Source: Elusimicrobiota bacterium
Lineage (GTDB): Bacteria; Elusimicrobiota; Elusimicrobia; UBA1565; UBA9628
Length of the DNA: 64,000 bases
Direction of reading: 5' to 3'
Assembly: GCA_016212795.1 (NCBI GenBank)
Contig: JACRDT010000042.1
Coordinates: 62,001 to 126,000, forward strand
Numbering within the stretch: the stretch's first letter is position 1; the number at the start of each line of letters is the position of its first letter. The position numbers were made by a program, and so were the translations under genes. The notes beneath the pieces were generated by a model. That model was given only the letters and a program-made list of their open reading frames with translations, did no database searches and was not told where the DNA came from. Below are positions 7,042 through 15,047 of this stretch, piece by piece.

Positions 7042-9066
7042 TCAGAACCCGAAGAGCCCCCTCATGAACGAGTGGAACCTGAGCGCCGCCTTGGCGGGAA
7101 CGGGGGCGTTGTCCTTGAGGAGCTTGGCCGCGTACTCGTAGGCCGACCAGACGTTGACGAAGCCGTCGCCCACCTCGTCGGGCCCCGCGACTTTCTCCGC
7201 CGTCCGGGTCATGGCGTAGCGCGCCAGGTCCATGGCGAACTGGGTGACCTGGGTCCCGGGCAGGGCCGGCAGGGCGTCCTTGAGGAGGACCAGGACGGCG
7301 CGCGTCAGGAGCATGAAGCCTCCGAACACGCCCGGGTTGCTCATGGAGGTGCCGGACATGGCCGCGCCCGGCCCGCCGAGCTCGGGCACGACGGAGCCGC
7401 TGGGCACCGGGGCCACGAGGTTGACGCCCACCCCGCTCTCGTCGGGCTTCTGCGGGTAGTCCTTGTAGTGCTCGGGGTCGCGCGAGGTCGTGCGGCTGCC
7501 CGGCCCGCGCGAGGAGAACGATGCGGTCTTCTTGTCCGCGTCCGAGGCCGCGATGGCCTTGATGCGCTTGACCTGGCCGACGACCTTGCCGTTGATGACG
7601 AGGTCGGCGAGGTGGTAGACGATGGCCGGCCCGCCGATGGAGTTCTTGCCGTAGTAGCCCGAGTTGCCGGCCGAGACGCTGTGGTGCATGCCCGCCTCGG
7701 CGGTCTTGACGAAGAGCTTCTCGATGGCGCCCTCCGGGTTGCCGGAGTTGTCGCCCCAGGAGTTCGTCGTGGCCAGCGCGCCGTCCTGCTGGGCCATGTT
7801 GAGCTTGAAGAGGATGTCGCCCTCGGTGGCGCTCCCGTTGGGGAAGATGTTGTAGTTGCGGCCGTGGTAGTTCCAGCGGTCCATCCCGACCACGGTGCCG
7901 GCGGTGTGCGTGCCGTGCGACTCGCCGTCGTTGTCGTTGGCCACGCTCTTGACGAACCGGCCCTTGAGGTACGGGTGGTTCACGTCGGACCAGCTGTCGA
8001 GCACGGCCCAAGGCAGGACCGGGTTCTCGACCACGCCGAAGAGGACGCGCTTGACCGTCGAGCCGACCCACGCCGCGGCCCGGGCGACGAAGCCCGGCTC
8101 GGGCTTGCCCGGCGCGGGGGGCGTCGGCTCGCCGAGGGCCTTGGCGAGCTCGGCCTGGAGCTTGTCGGCGCCGATGACCTTGCCCATCTCCTTCAATCCC
8201 ACGGTCTTGGCGGTGGGTTCGCTCTCGAGCGGCCGGGGCAGCTCGAAGGTGCGGCCCACCCGCACCGAGAGCCCCAGGGCCTTGAGCTCGTCGGCCAGCG
8301 GGGAGGCCTCGCGGCCCGGCACGCGGACCACGGCCGTGTTGATCTGCGCGACCGCGCCCAGCGCCGTGGCGCCGTGCGCGCTCAGGAGCTCGGGGGAGAT
8401 GCCCAGGTGGGAGAGTTGGCCCGCCATCGCTAGCTCCAGGTCCCTGACGCTGGTCTTCGGAGAGAGGTAGGCCGGGTAGACGTCGCGCGTGAGGCGCAGG
8501 GCCGAGCCCTCGGGCGCGGAGACGATGAGGTCGACCTCCGGGAAGGCCACCTCGCTCCCGGCGCCCTCGACGATGCTGCCTTGGCCGGTGCGGGTCTGGA
8601 AGTCTTTCTCAGCCATGCCCCTGGACTCGCCGGCGTCGGCGTCCTTATAATCCGGCGCCGGAGCCGCCAGGGCTTGGAGGGACTGGGCGAAGGGCGTGGC
8701 CTCTCCCTCCGGGCTCACGAACGCGGGCTGGAGCAGGGGTGTCGCCCGGGCTGAAGGCGCGACGGGGGCCGGCGCGGCCGGGCTTCCCGGGGCGACGGGC
8801 GAGAGGAGGGCGGACGCGACCGGCGCGGTCCGGAGCGTCGGCAGGGTCAAGACGACCGTCCCCGGCGCGGACAGGAGTCCCGGGGCCGGCGCGGGGGCGT
8901 TGCGCAGGCCCATGTCGAAGCTGGGCAGTCCGGCCACGGGCGCGGCCGGCGTCCGTACTGGAACGCCCGCCGCGGCGACCGTCTGCGCGGCGACGCCCGG
9001 CGCCCACGGCCCGGCCGACAGGGAGAGCAGCGACAAAGACATTGCGGCGGCGATGACGCGTTTCAT
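7042..9066 (-). CDS. exported subtilisin-like serine protease (S8)
   Basis: This 674-residue protein has a signal peptide and a Pro/Ala-rich stretch of about 130 residues. A pro-domain-like region follows, then an S8 catalytic domain. The triad is recognisable: Asp in AVLDSWSD (about 355), His in ESHGTHTAGT (about 384) and Ser in MSGTSMSNPG (about 574). The oxyanion-hole Asn is in SAGNSG. Subtilases of this layout are secreted and mature by cleaving their own pro-region. The ATG at 9066 was preferred over 9081 because a GAGGGG Shine-Dalgarno lies 7 bases upstream. It ends 9 bases from the convergent kinase-fold gene. Confidence 0.92.
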   Translation of the reverse strand: MKRVIAAAMSLSLLSLSAGPWAPGVAAQTVAAAGVPVRTPAAPVAGLPSFDMGLRNAPAPAPGLLSAPGTVVLTLPTLRTAPVASALLSPVAPGSPAAPAPVAPSARATPLLQPAFVSPEGEATPFAQSLQALAAPAPDYKDADAGESRGMAEKDFQTRTGQGSIVEGAGSEVAFPEVDLIVSAPEGSALRLTRDVYPAYLSPKTSVRDLELAMAGQLSHLGISPELLSAHGATALGAVAQINTAVVRVPGREASPLADELKALGLSVRVGRTFELPRPLESEPTAKTVGLKEMGKVIGADKLQAELAKALGEPTPPAPGKPEPGFVARAAAWVGSTVKRVLFGVVENPVLPWAVLDSWSDVNHPYLKGRFVKSVANDNDGESHGTHTAGTVVGMDRWNYHGRNYNIFPNGSATEGDILFKLNMAQQDGALATTNSWGDNSGNPEGAIEKLFVKTAEAGMHHSVSAGNSGYYGKNSIGGPAIVYHLADLVINGKVVGQVKRIKAIAASDADKKTASFSSRGPGSRTTSRDPEHYKDYPQKPDESGVGVNLVAPVPSGSVVPELGGPGAAMSGTSMSNPGVFGGFMLLTRAVLVLLKDALPALPGTQVTQFAMDLARYAMTRTAEKVAGPDEVGDGFVNVWSAYEYAAKLLKDNAPVPAKAALRFHSFMRGLFGF

Positions 9067-9203
9067 GTGGGGACCCCTCATGGGTGCGATGGTGCCTGCT
9101 CCAATGACGCCATGATAGCCAACATGGCCGGAGGGGGCGTAGAGCCCAAGGTTCGCCTTGGCCGAAGGCAATGTGCCCAAGCCGGGATGGGTCCGCTGGG
9201 TAG

Positions 9204-9230
9204 GCCTGGGCCCCAGGCAGGGGCCCAGGC
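9204..9230 (-). terminator. strong hairpin downstream of the M48-like gene
   Basis: An 11-base perfect inverted repeat (GCCTGGGCCCC, loop AGGCA, complementary arm) lies about 55 bases past the stop of the gene at 9284. There is no U-tract, so it may act as an RNA 3'-end stabiliser rather than an intrinsic terminator. Confidence 0.45.
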
Positions 9231-9283
9231 GTCCGGGGCCGATGGACCGATGGGCCGCCGGCCCCGGCGGCGTCAGGCGGCGG

Positions 9284-10156
9284 TCAGAACCCCGAGCCGG
9301 CCTTCTTGATCGCCGCCCCGGCCTTCTTCTGCAGGGCCTCGGTCCTCTCCGCGTCCGCGGCGGCCCTCCCCTGGTCCATCTGCTCGCGGTCCTTGCGGAG
9401 CACCTCGATGCGGTCGGCCAGCGTGCCGTGCTCCGGGTCGTCGAGCTTCTCGCCCTTGGCCTTGAGCCACAGCTCGGCGGACTTCAAGGCCTGCTCCCCC
9501 GCGTCCGTGGCGAACGGGAGGCCCGTGCGCGGGTCGATGAGCGTCGTGAGCCACTGGCGCGCGTTGCGGTCGGCTTCCTCCTCCATCTTGCGCTGTTCCT
9601 TGACGCGCTCGGCCCGGGTGGCCTTGTCCCACTTCGCGACGATCTTCTTGGCGTCGCCGTCGGAGCAGGGGTCGGGGTTGTCGCTGCACCACTTCTCGAA
9701 GCTGTCCATGGAGAGCTTCTCGAGCCGCTCCGGGTCGTGCGTCATCAGGTGCGAGATCTCGTGCGCCAGGATGTAGGCCACCTCGCTGCGGCTCTGGTTG
9801 AACTGGGCCATGGACGGGATGTGGATGAAGACGTGGGATGCCTTGGCCATCGCGCCCGTGCTGTCGGCCCTGTTCTGGGCCGTGTTCGCGGAGAACGCCG
9901 CGGCCGGCGAGCCGATCGTCCTGAAGGACGCGTCGTCGCTCTTGAAGATGCCCGTGGTCTTCTCCCGGCGCGGCTTGCCCCACGGCTTCTGGTCGTCGAG
10001 GGTGTTGTCGTAGCCCGAGTACGACAGGATGATGTCGAAGACGTCCTGGATGTCCTCGGCGGAGACCGCGCCGCAGACCATGTCTTTTGGGGCCTGGGCG
10101 GGCGGGGCGGCGGCGGCGAGCGCGGCGGCGGCGACGACGGCGGCTATCGAGATCAT
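9284..10156 (-). CDS. exported M48-like zinc metalloprotease
   Basis: The 290-residue protein has a signal peptide (MISIAAVVAAAALAAAAPPA). The zinc site is AHEISHLMTHDPERLE with H132-E133-x-x-H136. A downstream MEEEADRNA provides the expected third ligand, Glu194, as in M48 peptidases. Periplasmic M48 proteins such as BepA act in outer-membrane protein quality control, but this one lacks obvious TPRs and its target is unknown. The ATG at 10156 follows a GAGGGGG Shine-Dalgarno. A GTG at 10174 would be the alternative start. A consensus promoter lies directly upstream. Confidence 0.82.
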   Translation of the reverse strand: MISIAAVVAAAALAAAAPPAQAPKDMVCGAVSAEDIQDVFDIILSYSGYDNTLDDQKPWGKPRREKTTGIFKSDDASFRTIGSPAAAFSANTAQNRADSTGAMAKASHVFIHIPSMAQFNQSRSEVAYILAHEISHLMTHDPERLEKLSMDSFEKWCSDNPDPCSDGDAKKIVAKWDKATRAERVKEQRKMEEEADRNARQWLTTLIDPRTGLPFATDAGEQALKSAELWLKAKGEKLDDPEHGTLADRIEVLRKDREQMDQGRAAADAERTEALQKKAGAAIKKAGSGF

Positions 10157-10182
10157 GGGGTACCCCCTCGTCACATAAGGAA

Positions 10183-10211
10183 AGTGTAGCCCCGCCCCCT
10201 TGCGCTGTCAA
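10183..10211 (-). promoter_or_regulatory. consensus promoter of the M48-like gene
   Basis: On the minus strand, perfect TTGACA (10211-10206) and TACACT (10188-10183) are spaced by 17 bases. The predicted leader is about 20 bases and contains a Shine-Dalgarno. Confidence 0.75.
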
Positions 10212-10217
10212 GGGCTA

Positions 10218-10313
10218 TCACTCGCCTCCCCCGCGGGGAGGCGAGTAGCGAGGGGGCCGATGGCGCTTGATGGGGATGCCGCGCTTCTCCCGGGGGAGGC
10301 GAGTAGCGTGGGG
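10218..10313. repeat. GC-rich palindromic element, copy A with a partial second unit
   Basis: At 10220-10246 a 12-base stem (ACTCGCCTCCCC, loop CGC) is followed by AGCGAGGGGG. A second, right-half unit (GGGGGAGGCGAGTAGCG) lies at 10291-10307. The same ATCACTCGCC...GGCGAGTAG layout recurs at 35.6, 37.9 and 39.3 kb. It sits between divergent genes and overlaps neither promoter core. Confidence 0.75.
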
Positions 10314-10386
10314 GAGGAGCAGGCCGATCGGTGGAGCAGGACGGTGTCGGTCACGGCGAGCCGCTATGGTACCATTTCGAAAAAGC

Positions 10387-10392
10387 TATCAT
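10387..10392 (+). promoter_or_regulatory. -10 element of the ABC exporter operon
   Basis: TATCAT lies 9 bases before the chosen ATG (10402). No TTG-type -35 is found at the right distance. The transcript would be leaderless or nearly so. Confidence 0.45.
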
Positions 10393-10401
10393 CCCTGGGA
10401 C

Positions 10402-11160
10402 ATGGCGGAGCATGGCCGCGTCGTTGAGGCTTCGGGGGTGGTCAAGCGCTACGGCGCGTTCGAGGCCGTTCGGGGCGTCGATTTCCATATCGAGGCCGGC
10501 GAGTGCTTCGGCCTGCTGGGCCCCAACGGGGCCGGCAAGACCACCACGGTCAAGCTCCTCTGCTGCGTCCTGCCCCTGACCGCCGGGGAGATCCGCGTCT
10601 TCGGCATGAGCGCCGCGGAGCACCCCCGCCGCGTCAAGGCCCGCATCGGCGTCTGCCCCCAGGAGTTCAACCTGGACCCGGATTTCGGCGTGCGGCAGAA
10701 CCTGATGGTCTTCTCCCGGTACTTCGACATCCCCAAGGCCGAGGCCGCGCGCCGCGCCGACGCCCTCATCGCGCGCTTCCGGCTCGAGGACAAGGCGGGG
10801 GCCTGCGTGGATGACCTCTCGGGAGGGCTCAAGCGACGGCTCATGGTCGCCCGCACCCTGATCAACGACCCCGACCTCATCGTCCTCGACGAGCCGACGG
10901 CCGGCCTCGACCCTCAGTCCAAGCACCAGATCTGGGACGAGGTCAGGGCGCTCAAGGCCTCGGGCAAGACCGTCGTCCTGACCACGCACAACATGGAGGA
11001 GGCCGAGCTCCTCTGCGACCGGCTCGTCATCGTGGACCTGGGCCGCATCATCGAGTCCGGGACGCCCGCGGCGATCGTGGGCCGGCACGCGCCCGCGGAC
11101 GGGGGCGGCACGCTCGAGGGAGTGTTCCTCAAGCTGACCGGGAGGCAGCTCAGGGAATGA
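10402..11160 (+). CDS. ABC exporter ATPase (NodI/DrrA type)
   Basis: The 252-residue ATP-binding subunit has Walker A GPNGAGKTT (about 40-48), the signature DLSGGLKRRL (about 137), Walker B LIVLDEP and the switch histidine in TTHNMEEAE. The sequence pattern (VKRYGAFEAVRGVDF, HPRRVKARIGVCPQEFNLD) is that of the DrrA/NodI group, which energises ABC-2 exporters of small molecules, lipids or polysaccharide-related substrates. The gene overlaps the permease gene by ATGA, so the two subunits are translationally coupled. The ATG at 10402 removes an unconserved N-terminal extension and lies just after a TATCAT. Confidence 0.92.
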   Translation: MAEHGRVVEASGVVKRYGAFEAVRGVDFHIEAGECFGLLGPNGAGKTTTVKLLCCVLPLTAGEIRVFGMSAAEHPRRVKARIGVCPQEFNLDPDFGVRQNLMVFSRYFDIPKAEAARRADALIARFRLEDKAGACVDDLSGGLKRRLMVARTLINDPDLIVLDEPTAGLDPQSKHQIWDEVRALKASGKTVVLTTHNMEEAELLCDRLVIVDLGRIIESGTPAAIVGRHAPADGGGTLEGVFLKLTGRQLRE

Positions 11161-11942
11161 CGCTGCTCTCCAACATCAGCTGGCGGCTCGTCCCGGTCTG
11201 GCGGCGCAACCTGGACGTCAGCCTCGTGACCTGGAAGACCAACGTCCTGCCGCCGCTCCTCGAGCCCCTGCTCTACATCTTCGCCTTCGGCTTCGGGCTG
11301 GGCGCCTACGTCGAGCGCATCTCTTTCGAGGGCAGGACCTACGAGTACGTCGCGTTCATGGCGCCGGGGATGGTCGCGGTCGGGGTCATGTTCCACGCGA
11401 CCTTCGAGTCCATGTACGGCACGTTCGTGCGCATGCGCTACCAGAAGACTTTCGAGGCCATCCTGCACACTCCCCTGCTGATGGAGGACATCCTGGCCGG
11501 CGAGATCCTCTGGGGGGCGACCAAAGGGCTCTTCGCCGGGGCCATCATCCTGGCCGTCATCACCGCCTTCGGCCTGGCGGCCTACCCGTCGAGCCTGCTG
11601 ATCCTGCCGGCGTCGTTCCTGGCGGGCGTCATGTTCTCCGCGTTCGGGCTGCTGTTCGCCGCCGTCTCCCCTTACATCGACAACCTCAACCTCCCCACGT
11701 TCCTCTTCATCACGCCCATGTTCCTGTTCAGCGGGACCTTCTTCCCGCTCGACGGCATGCCGGCCTGGCTCAGGGCCGTGGCCGCCTGCCTGCCTCTCAC
11801 GCACCTGGTCACCGTGACCCGGGCCGCGGCGTTCGGCCGTCTCGCTCCGGGGCTCGTCGCGGACTTCTGCTACATCGCGGCGGTGGGGGCGCTGGTCTCC
11901 TATCAGGCCATCAAGCTGATGAAAGGGAGGCTCATCAAGTGA
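11157..11942 (+). CDS. ABC-2 type exporter permease (NodJ/DrrB type)
   Basis: The 261-residue integral membrane protein has six predicted helices and the ABC-2 pattern, with the conserved amphipathic segment YEYVAFMAPGMVAVGVMF and a late FLFSGTFFPLDGMPAWLRAV motif typical of NodJ/DrrB permeases. It forms the membrane channel for the ATPase encoded immediately upstream. Its stop overlaps the start of the DUF2156 gene (GTGA), making a tightly coupled three-gene unit. The transported compound cannot be read from the sequence. Confidence 0.9.
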   Translation: MTLLSNISWRLVPVWRRNLDVSLVTWKTNVLPPLLEPLLYIFAFGFGLGAYVERISFEGRTYEYVAFMAPGMVAVGVMFHATFESMYGTFVRMRYQKTFEAILHTPLLMEDILAGEILWGATKGLFAGAIILAVITAFGLAAYPSSLLILPASFLAGVMFSAFGLLFAAVSPYIDNLNLPTFLFITPMFLFSGTFFPLDGMPAWLRAVAACLPLTHLVTVTRAAAFGRLAPGLVADFCYIAAVGALVSYQAIKLMKGRLIK

Positions 11943-12853
11943 CGTCGTTCTCCCCGTTCAAGGTTTCTGACTATCCCAGGCTCAAGCCGTGGTTCGCGGG
12001 GGGGAACCACCCCCATTCGGAGTACGCCCTCTCCTCCCTCATCCTCTGGGACCGCTGCATCCTGGCCGCGGATTACGCCGTGGACGGCGACACGCTCCTC
12101 GTGTCCGAGACGTACCTGGAGGAGCCCCAGGACCGGTTCCTGCTGCTCCCCCTTCCCGCCCGGGCGGCCTGCCCGCCCGAGCTGCTCAAGAAGAAGGCCG
12201 TCGAGGCCGGGTTCTCGGAGTACCGGTTCGTCCACGAGGGGTACCTGGCGGCCCACGGGCTCTCCGAGGTCGAGAGGCATTTCAAGGTCTCGGAGCAGCC
12301 CGGCTACAACGACTACGTCTACCGGGTGGAGGACCTCGCCGGGCTCGAGGGCCGGGAGCTGGCCAAGAAGCGCAACCATGTCCGGCGTTTCGAGAAGGAA
12401 TGCGCGCTCAACGGCTGGAAGTTGGAGACGGTCCGGCTCTCGGATTCCAACGCCCAGGCCTGCGTGGACTGCCTGGAGCGCTGGCGGGTCGAGCGCGCCG
12501 GCAAGGACTGGACCGAGGTCCTCGAGTGCGAGAGGGAGGCCATCACGGCCGCGCTCAAGGACTTCGACCGCCTGGAGCTGAGGGGGGGCATGGTCCTGGT
12601 CCAGGGCGTGGTCGTGGGGTTCGGCATCGCGGCGGTCCTCAACGAGGACACGGGCGTGCTGCTCTTCGAGAAGGCTTCCGAGCGCTACAAGGGGCTCTAC
12701 CAGTACCTGGACCGCGAGTGCGCCAGGCTCCTGTTCGGCGGCCTGCGCTTCGTCAACAAGGAAGGCGACCAGCAGGACCCGGGTCTCGCCAAGGCCAAGG
12801 AGTCCTATCACCCCAGCCAGCGCGTCAAGGCCTACAGGCTGGAAGTGCGCTGA
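11939..12853 (+). CDS. DUF2156 (LPG synthase C-terminal-like) transferase
   Basis: The 304-residue cytoplasmic protein matches the DUF2156 family, the double-GNAT catalytic module of lysyl-phosphatidylglycerol synthases (MprF). Family features include the N-terminal YPRLKPWFAGGNHPHSEYAL, YVYRVEDLAGLEGRELAKKR and the C-terminal RFVNKEGDQQDPGLAKAKESY. MprF enzymes move an amino acid from tRNA to a lipid. Soluble stand-alone members have no settled substrate. Coupling to an ABC-2 exporter suggests the transferase modifies a compound that is then exported, but this is inference. It starts with GTG overlapping the permease stop. Confidence 0.82.
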   Translation: MTSFSPFKVSDYPRLKPWFAGGNHPHSEYALSSLILWDRCILAADYAVDGDTLLVSETYLEEPQDRFLLLPLPARAACPPELLKKKAVEAGFSEYRFVHEGYLAAHGLSEVERHFKVSEQPGYNDYVYRVEDLAGLEGRELAKKRNHVRRFEKECALNGWKLETVRLSDSNAQACVDCLERWRVERAGKDWTEVLECEREAITAALKDFDRLELRGGMVLVQGVVVGFGIAAVLNEDTGVLLFEKASERYKGLYQYLDRECARLLFGGLRFVNKEGDQQDPGLAKAKESYHPSQRVKAYRLEVR

Positions 12854-12861
12854 AAAGCTTC

Positions 12862-12887
12862 CGGGCCGCTCATGGCCTGATGGCCCG
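12862..12887 (+). terminator. possible weak terminator hairpin after the exporter operon
   Basis: A 6-base stem CGGGCC/GGCCCG with a 14-base loop lies 9 bases after the stop at 12853. There is no T-run, so this is a weak candidate. Confidence 0.3.
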
Positions 12888-12979
12888 AAATGGAGAACGG
12901 GCGATGCGTAATCCCGGTGGGATCTTTGAGGCCCGCTCGTTCGTCTATCGGTTCACTTCGCGGGGATATCGCGGATGGT

Positions 12980-13009
12980 TTGGCGGAGAATAAGGCCTTG
13001 AGGTATGAT
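12980..13009 (+). promoter_or_regulatory. promoter of the papain-like protease gene
   Basis: TTGGCG (12980-12985) and TATGAT (13004-13009) are spaced by 18 bases. The leader would be about 40 bases and includes the GAGGTG Shine-Dalgarno at 13050-13055. Confidence 0.5.
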
Positions 13010-13056
13010 ACCATACCAATGACGACGGGACGGCGTCCATGGCGGGATCGAGGTGA

Positions 13057-14217
13057 ATGATGAGCAAGACAGCGCTGGCGTTGATCGTGGGACTCTCCGC
13101 CGCGCGGCCGTGGGGCATGGCCGCTGCGGAGGGATGCACCTATGATGGCGCCTTTTACAAGGGCAGCGTCTATGCCGCCAAGCCCGCGGCCAAGCTCCAG
13201 TCGATCCCTGTCTACAACCAGGAGGATCACGGCTGGTGCTGGGCCTACTCGACGGCCCAGATGATCGACGCCTGCCTGCTCCGTGAGGGTATGGCGGGGG
13301 CCCCCTTCGTGCCCTCCTCCGCCATCTTCTTCCCGGTCAAGCTCGCCAAGGGATATGACGAAGGGCACTTCACGGATGATCTCCTCAACATCTGGGAGAA
13401 GGTCAAGCCGCGCTGCCACGCGGACAGGCGGACGGTGATCTTCGCGCTCGCCAGAGCGATCTTCCACGACGGCCAGAGCTTCAGTCTCGAGGGGAACAAG
13501 CTCGTCAACCTGGTGCTGCGCGAGGAGTCCCTCAAGCTCAAGGGCTTGCACGCCGACCGCATGATGCACCGGGCCATCGAGAATCTCGTCAGGCTGACCC
13601 AGAAGATGAGGACGGACGGCCTGAGTCTGCGCGAGGGGCCCGGCAGGGACAAGCTCCTGAAGGTGTGCATGAAGTTCGTCAAGGCGACCTATCAGACGAG
13701 GGGCGAGGAGGAGCTGGAGGATCTGACCTTGCTGTGCATGGGGAGCCTCCAGGACACGGGTTGGGACTTCATCAAGGCGGGCGCGTCGGCCATGGAAACG
13801 ATCATGGTCCAGACCGAGCCGTTCCTGCGCGACGAGAAGCAGCTGCAGTGCGTGCCCGACAACGGCAAGTGCCTCCCGCGTCATCCGGCGGGCAAGGCGC
13901 AGTGGCCCCCCGAGATCGACGCGAGGCTCGCCGAGGGCGTCCCCGTCGCGATCGATTACTGCTCCTCGATCATGGCGAAGGGGAAGGGCGCCGCGGGCTC
14001 CCTCTTGTCGGCGAGCGACGACGAGTGCGGCATGCACGTCGCGCTGCTCGTCGGCAAGCGGGTCGAAAAGGGCGTCAAGCAGTACCTCCTGCGCAACTCC
14101 TGGGGCACGGGATGCGACGCCGGGCAGTACGGCGACAACGAGTGCCGCTGCGGGCACGTCTGGCTCAACGCGAAGGTGCTGCTGGACAACACGCAGCAGG
14201 TTTCCTGGGTGAAGTAG
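13057..14217 (+). CDS. exported papain-like (C1) cysteine protease
   Basis: The 386-residue protein has a short signal peptide ending near GMAAA. The C1 catalytic centre is VYNQEDHGWCWAYSTAQ (oxyanion Gln, Cys61), MHVALLVG (His327) and LLRNSWGTG (Asn347). This is the canonical Q-C-H-N set, so the enzyme is likely active. An insertion of roughly 200 residues separates Cys from His and is larger than in classical papains. Two adjacent ATGs (13057 and 13060) are possible; the second is better spaced from the GAGGTG. The HExxH gene follows 49 bases downstream in the same direction. Confidence 0.88.
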   Translation: MMSKTALALIVGLSAARPWGMAAAEGCTYDGAFYKGSVYAAKPAAKLQSIPVYNQEDHGWCWAYSTAQMIDACLLREGMAGAPFVPSSAIFFPVKLAKGYDEGHFTDDLLNIWEKVKPRCHADRRTVIFALARAIFHDGQSFSLEGNKLVNLVLREESLKLKGLHADRMMHRAIENLVRLTQKMRTDGLSLREGPGRDKLLKVCMKFVKATYQTRGEEELEDLTLLCMGSLQDTGWDFIKAGASAMETIMVQTEPFLRDEKQLQCVPDNGKCLPRHPAGKAQWPPEIDARLAEGVPVAIDYCSSIMAKGKGAAGSLLSASDDECGMHVALLVGKRVEKGVKQYLLRNSWGTGCDAGQYGDNECRCGHVWLNAKVLLDNTQQVSWVK

Positions 14218-14266
14218 GAATCGTCCCGCGGGGCGTTGCGCCGGGACGTGGATCAAGGAGGCCGAC

Positions 14267-15031
14267 ATGGGGATTCGGGGGGAGGTTCGGGAGGCCCTGA
14301 TGAGCGTGTCCTGCGCATGCCTCGCCGCTGCCGTGCTCCAGTTGGGGCAGCCCGCGCAGGCTCAGGAGACCGAAAGGGGCGCGAGATCGGGTACGGGGGC
14401 GGCGTTCGGTCAAGCGGCCTCCGACGAGTACCGGCAGGCGTTCTTCGAGCAGGCCACGAAGTGGATCCTGTCGAAGGAGCCCTTGTCCGACATCCGGCCG
14501 TGCTCCCCCCTTGAAACCATCCTGACCTTCATCAACGAGGAGATCCGGTACGTCGACCCGGGAACCGGCGCCGAGAAGACGGTGCCGGCGGTCAAGGCGG
14601 GCCGGAAGGACCTGGAGGAGAAGCTCAACGACGGGGTCGCGAATACCGACGTCATGTTCGTTTCAAACGAATCCTGGCGCAGCTGCATCAAGGCCAAGGG
14701 CGGCGAGGGCGCGACGGGCGTCGCCGCGGCGCTGGCCGTGACCGCCGGCGAGAAGCGCCTGATGGCCCGCGTCTGCAAAAGGGCGATGGGGGATCCCAAG
14801 AAGGACGCCATCATGATCCTCGGCGACTCCGGCGCGGAGGAGGACAGCCCCGTTTCCAGGATGGGGACGAAGGGCGCCCACGAGCTGCTGCATCTCGTCC
14901 TGTACAAGATGAAGGCCAGGAAGATGAGCGTCCACCACGGGTTGACCGATTGGCTCTATTGGGGGCGGGCGGCGACGACGAACACGATCCCCTGGAAGGG
15001 GCCCGAGAAGAAAGCGGACTGCGGCAGGTAG
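14267..15031 (+). CDS. exported HExxH protein, putative metalloprotease
   Basis: The 254-residue protein carries a signal peptide (a hydrophobic stretch ending in QPAQA). The sequence GTKGAHELLHLVLYKM gives H205-E206-x-x-H209, and a HHGL follows 17 residues later, a plausible third-ligand region. I cannot place it in a named peptidase family. An AAGGAGG Shine-Dalgarno at 14254-14260 supports the ATG at 14267. It follows the papain-like gene closely and may be co-transcribed with it. Confidence 0.62.
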   Translation: MGIRGEVREALMSVSCACLAAAVLQLGQPAQAQETERGARSGTGAAFGQAASDEYRQAFFEQATKWILSKEPLSDIRPCSPLETILTFINEEIRYVDPGTGAEKTVPAVKAGRKDLEEKLNDGVANTDVMFVSNESWRSCIKAKGGEGATGVAAALAVTAGEKRLMARVCKRAMGDPKKDAIMILGDSGAEEDSPVSRMGTKGAHELLHLVLYKMKARKMSVHHGLTDWLYWGRAATTNTIPWKGPEKKADCGR

Positions 15032-15047
15032 TGCCGTCGTCCGCGGA

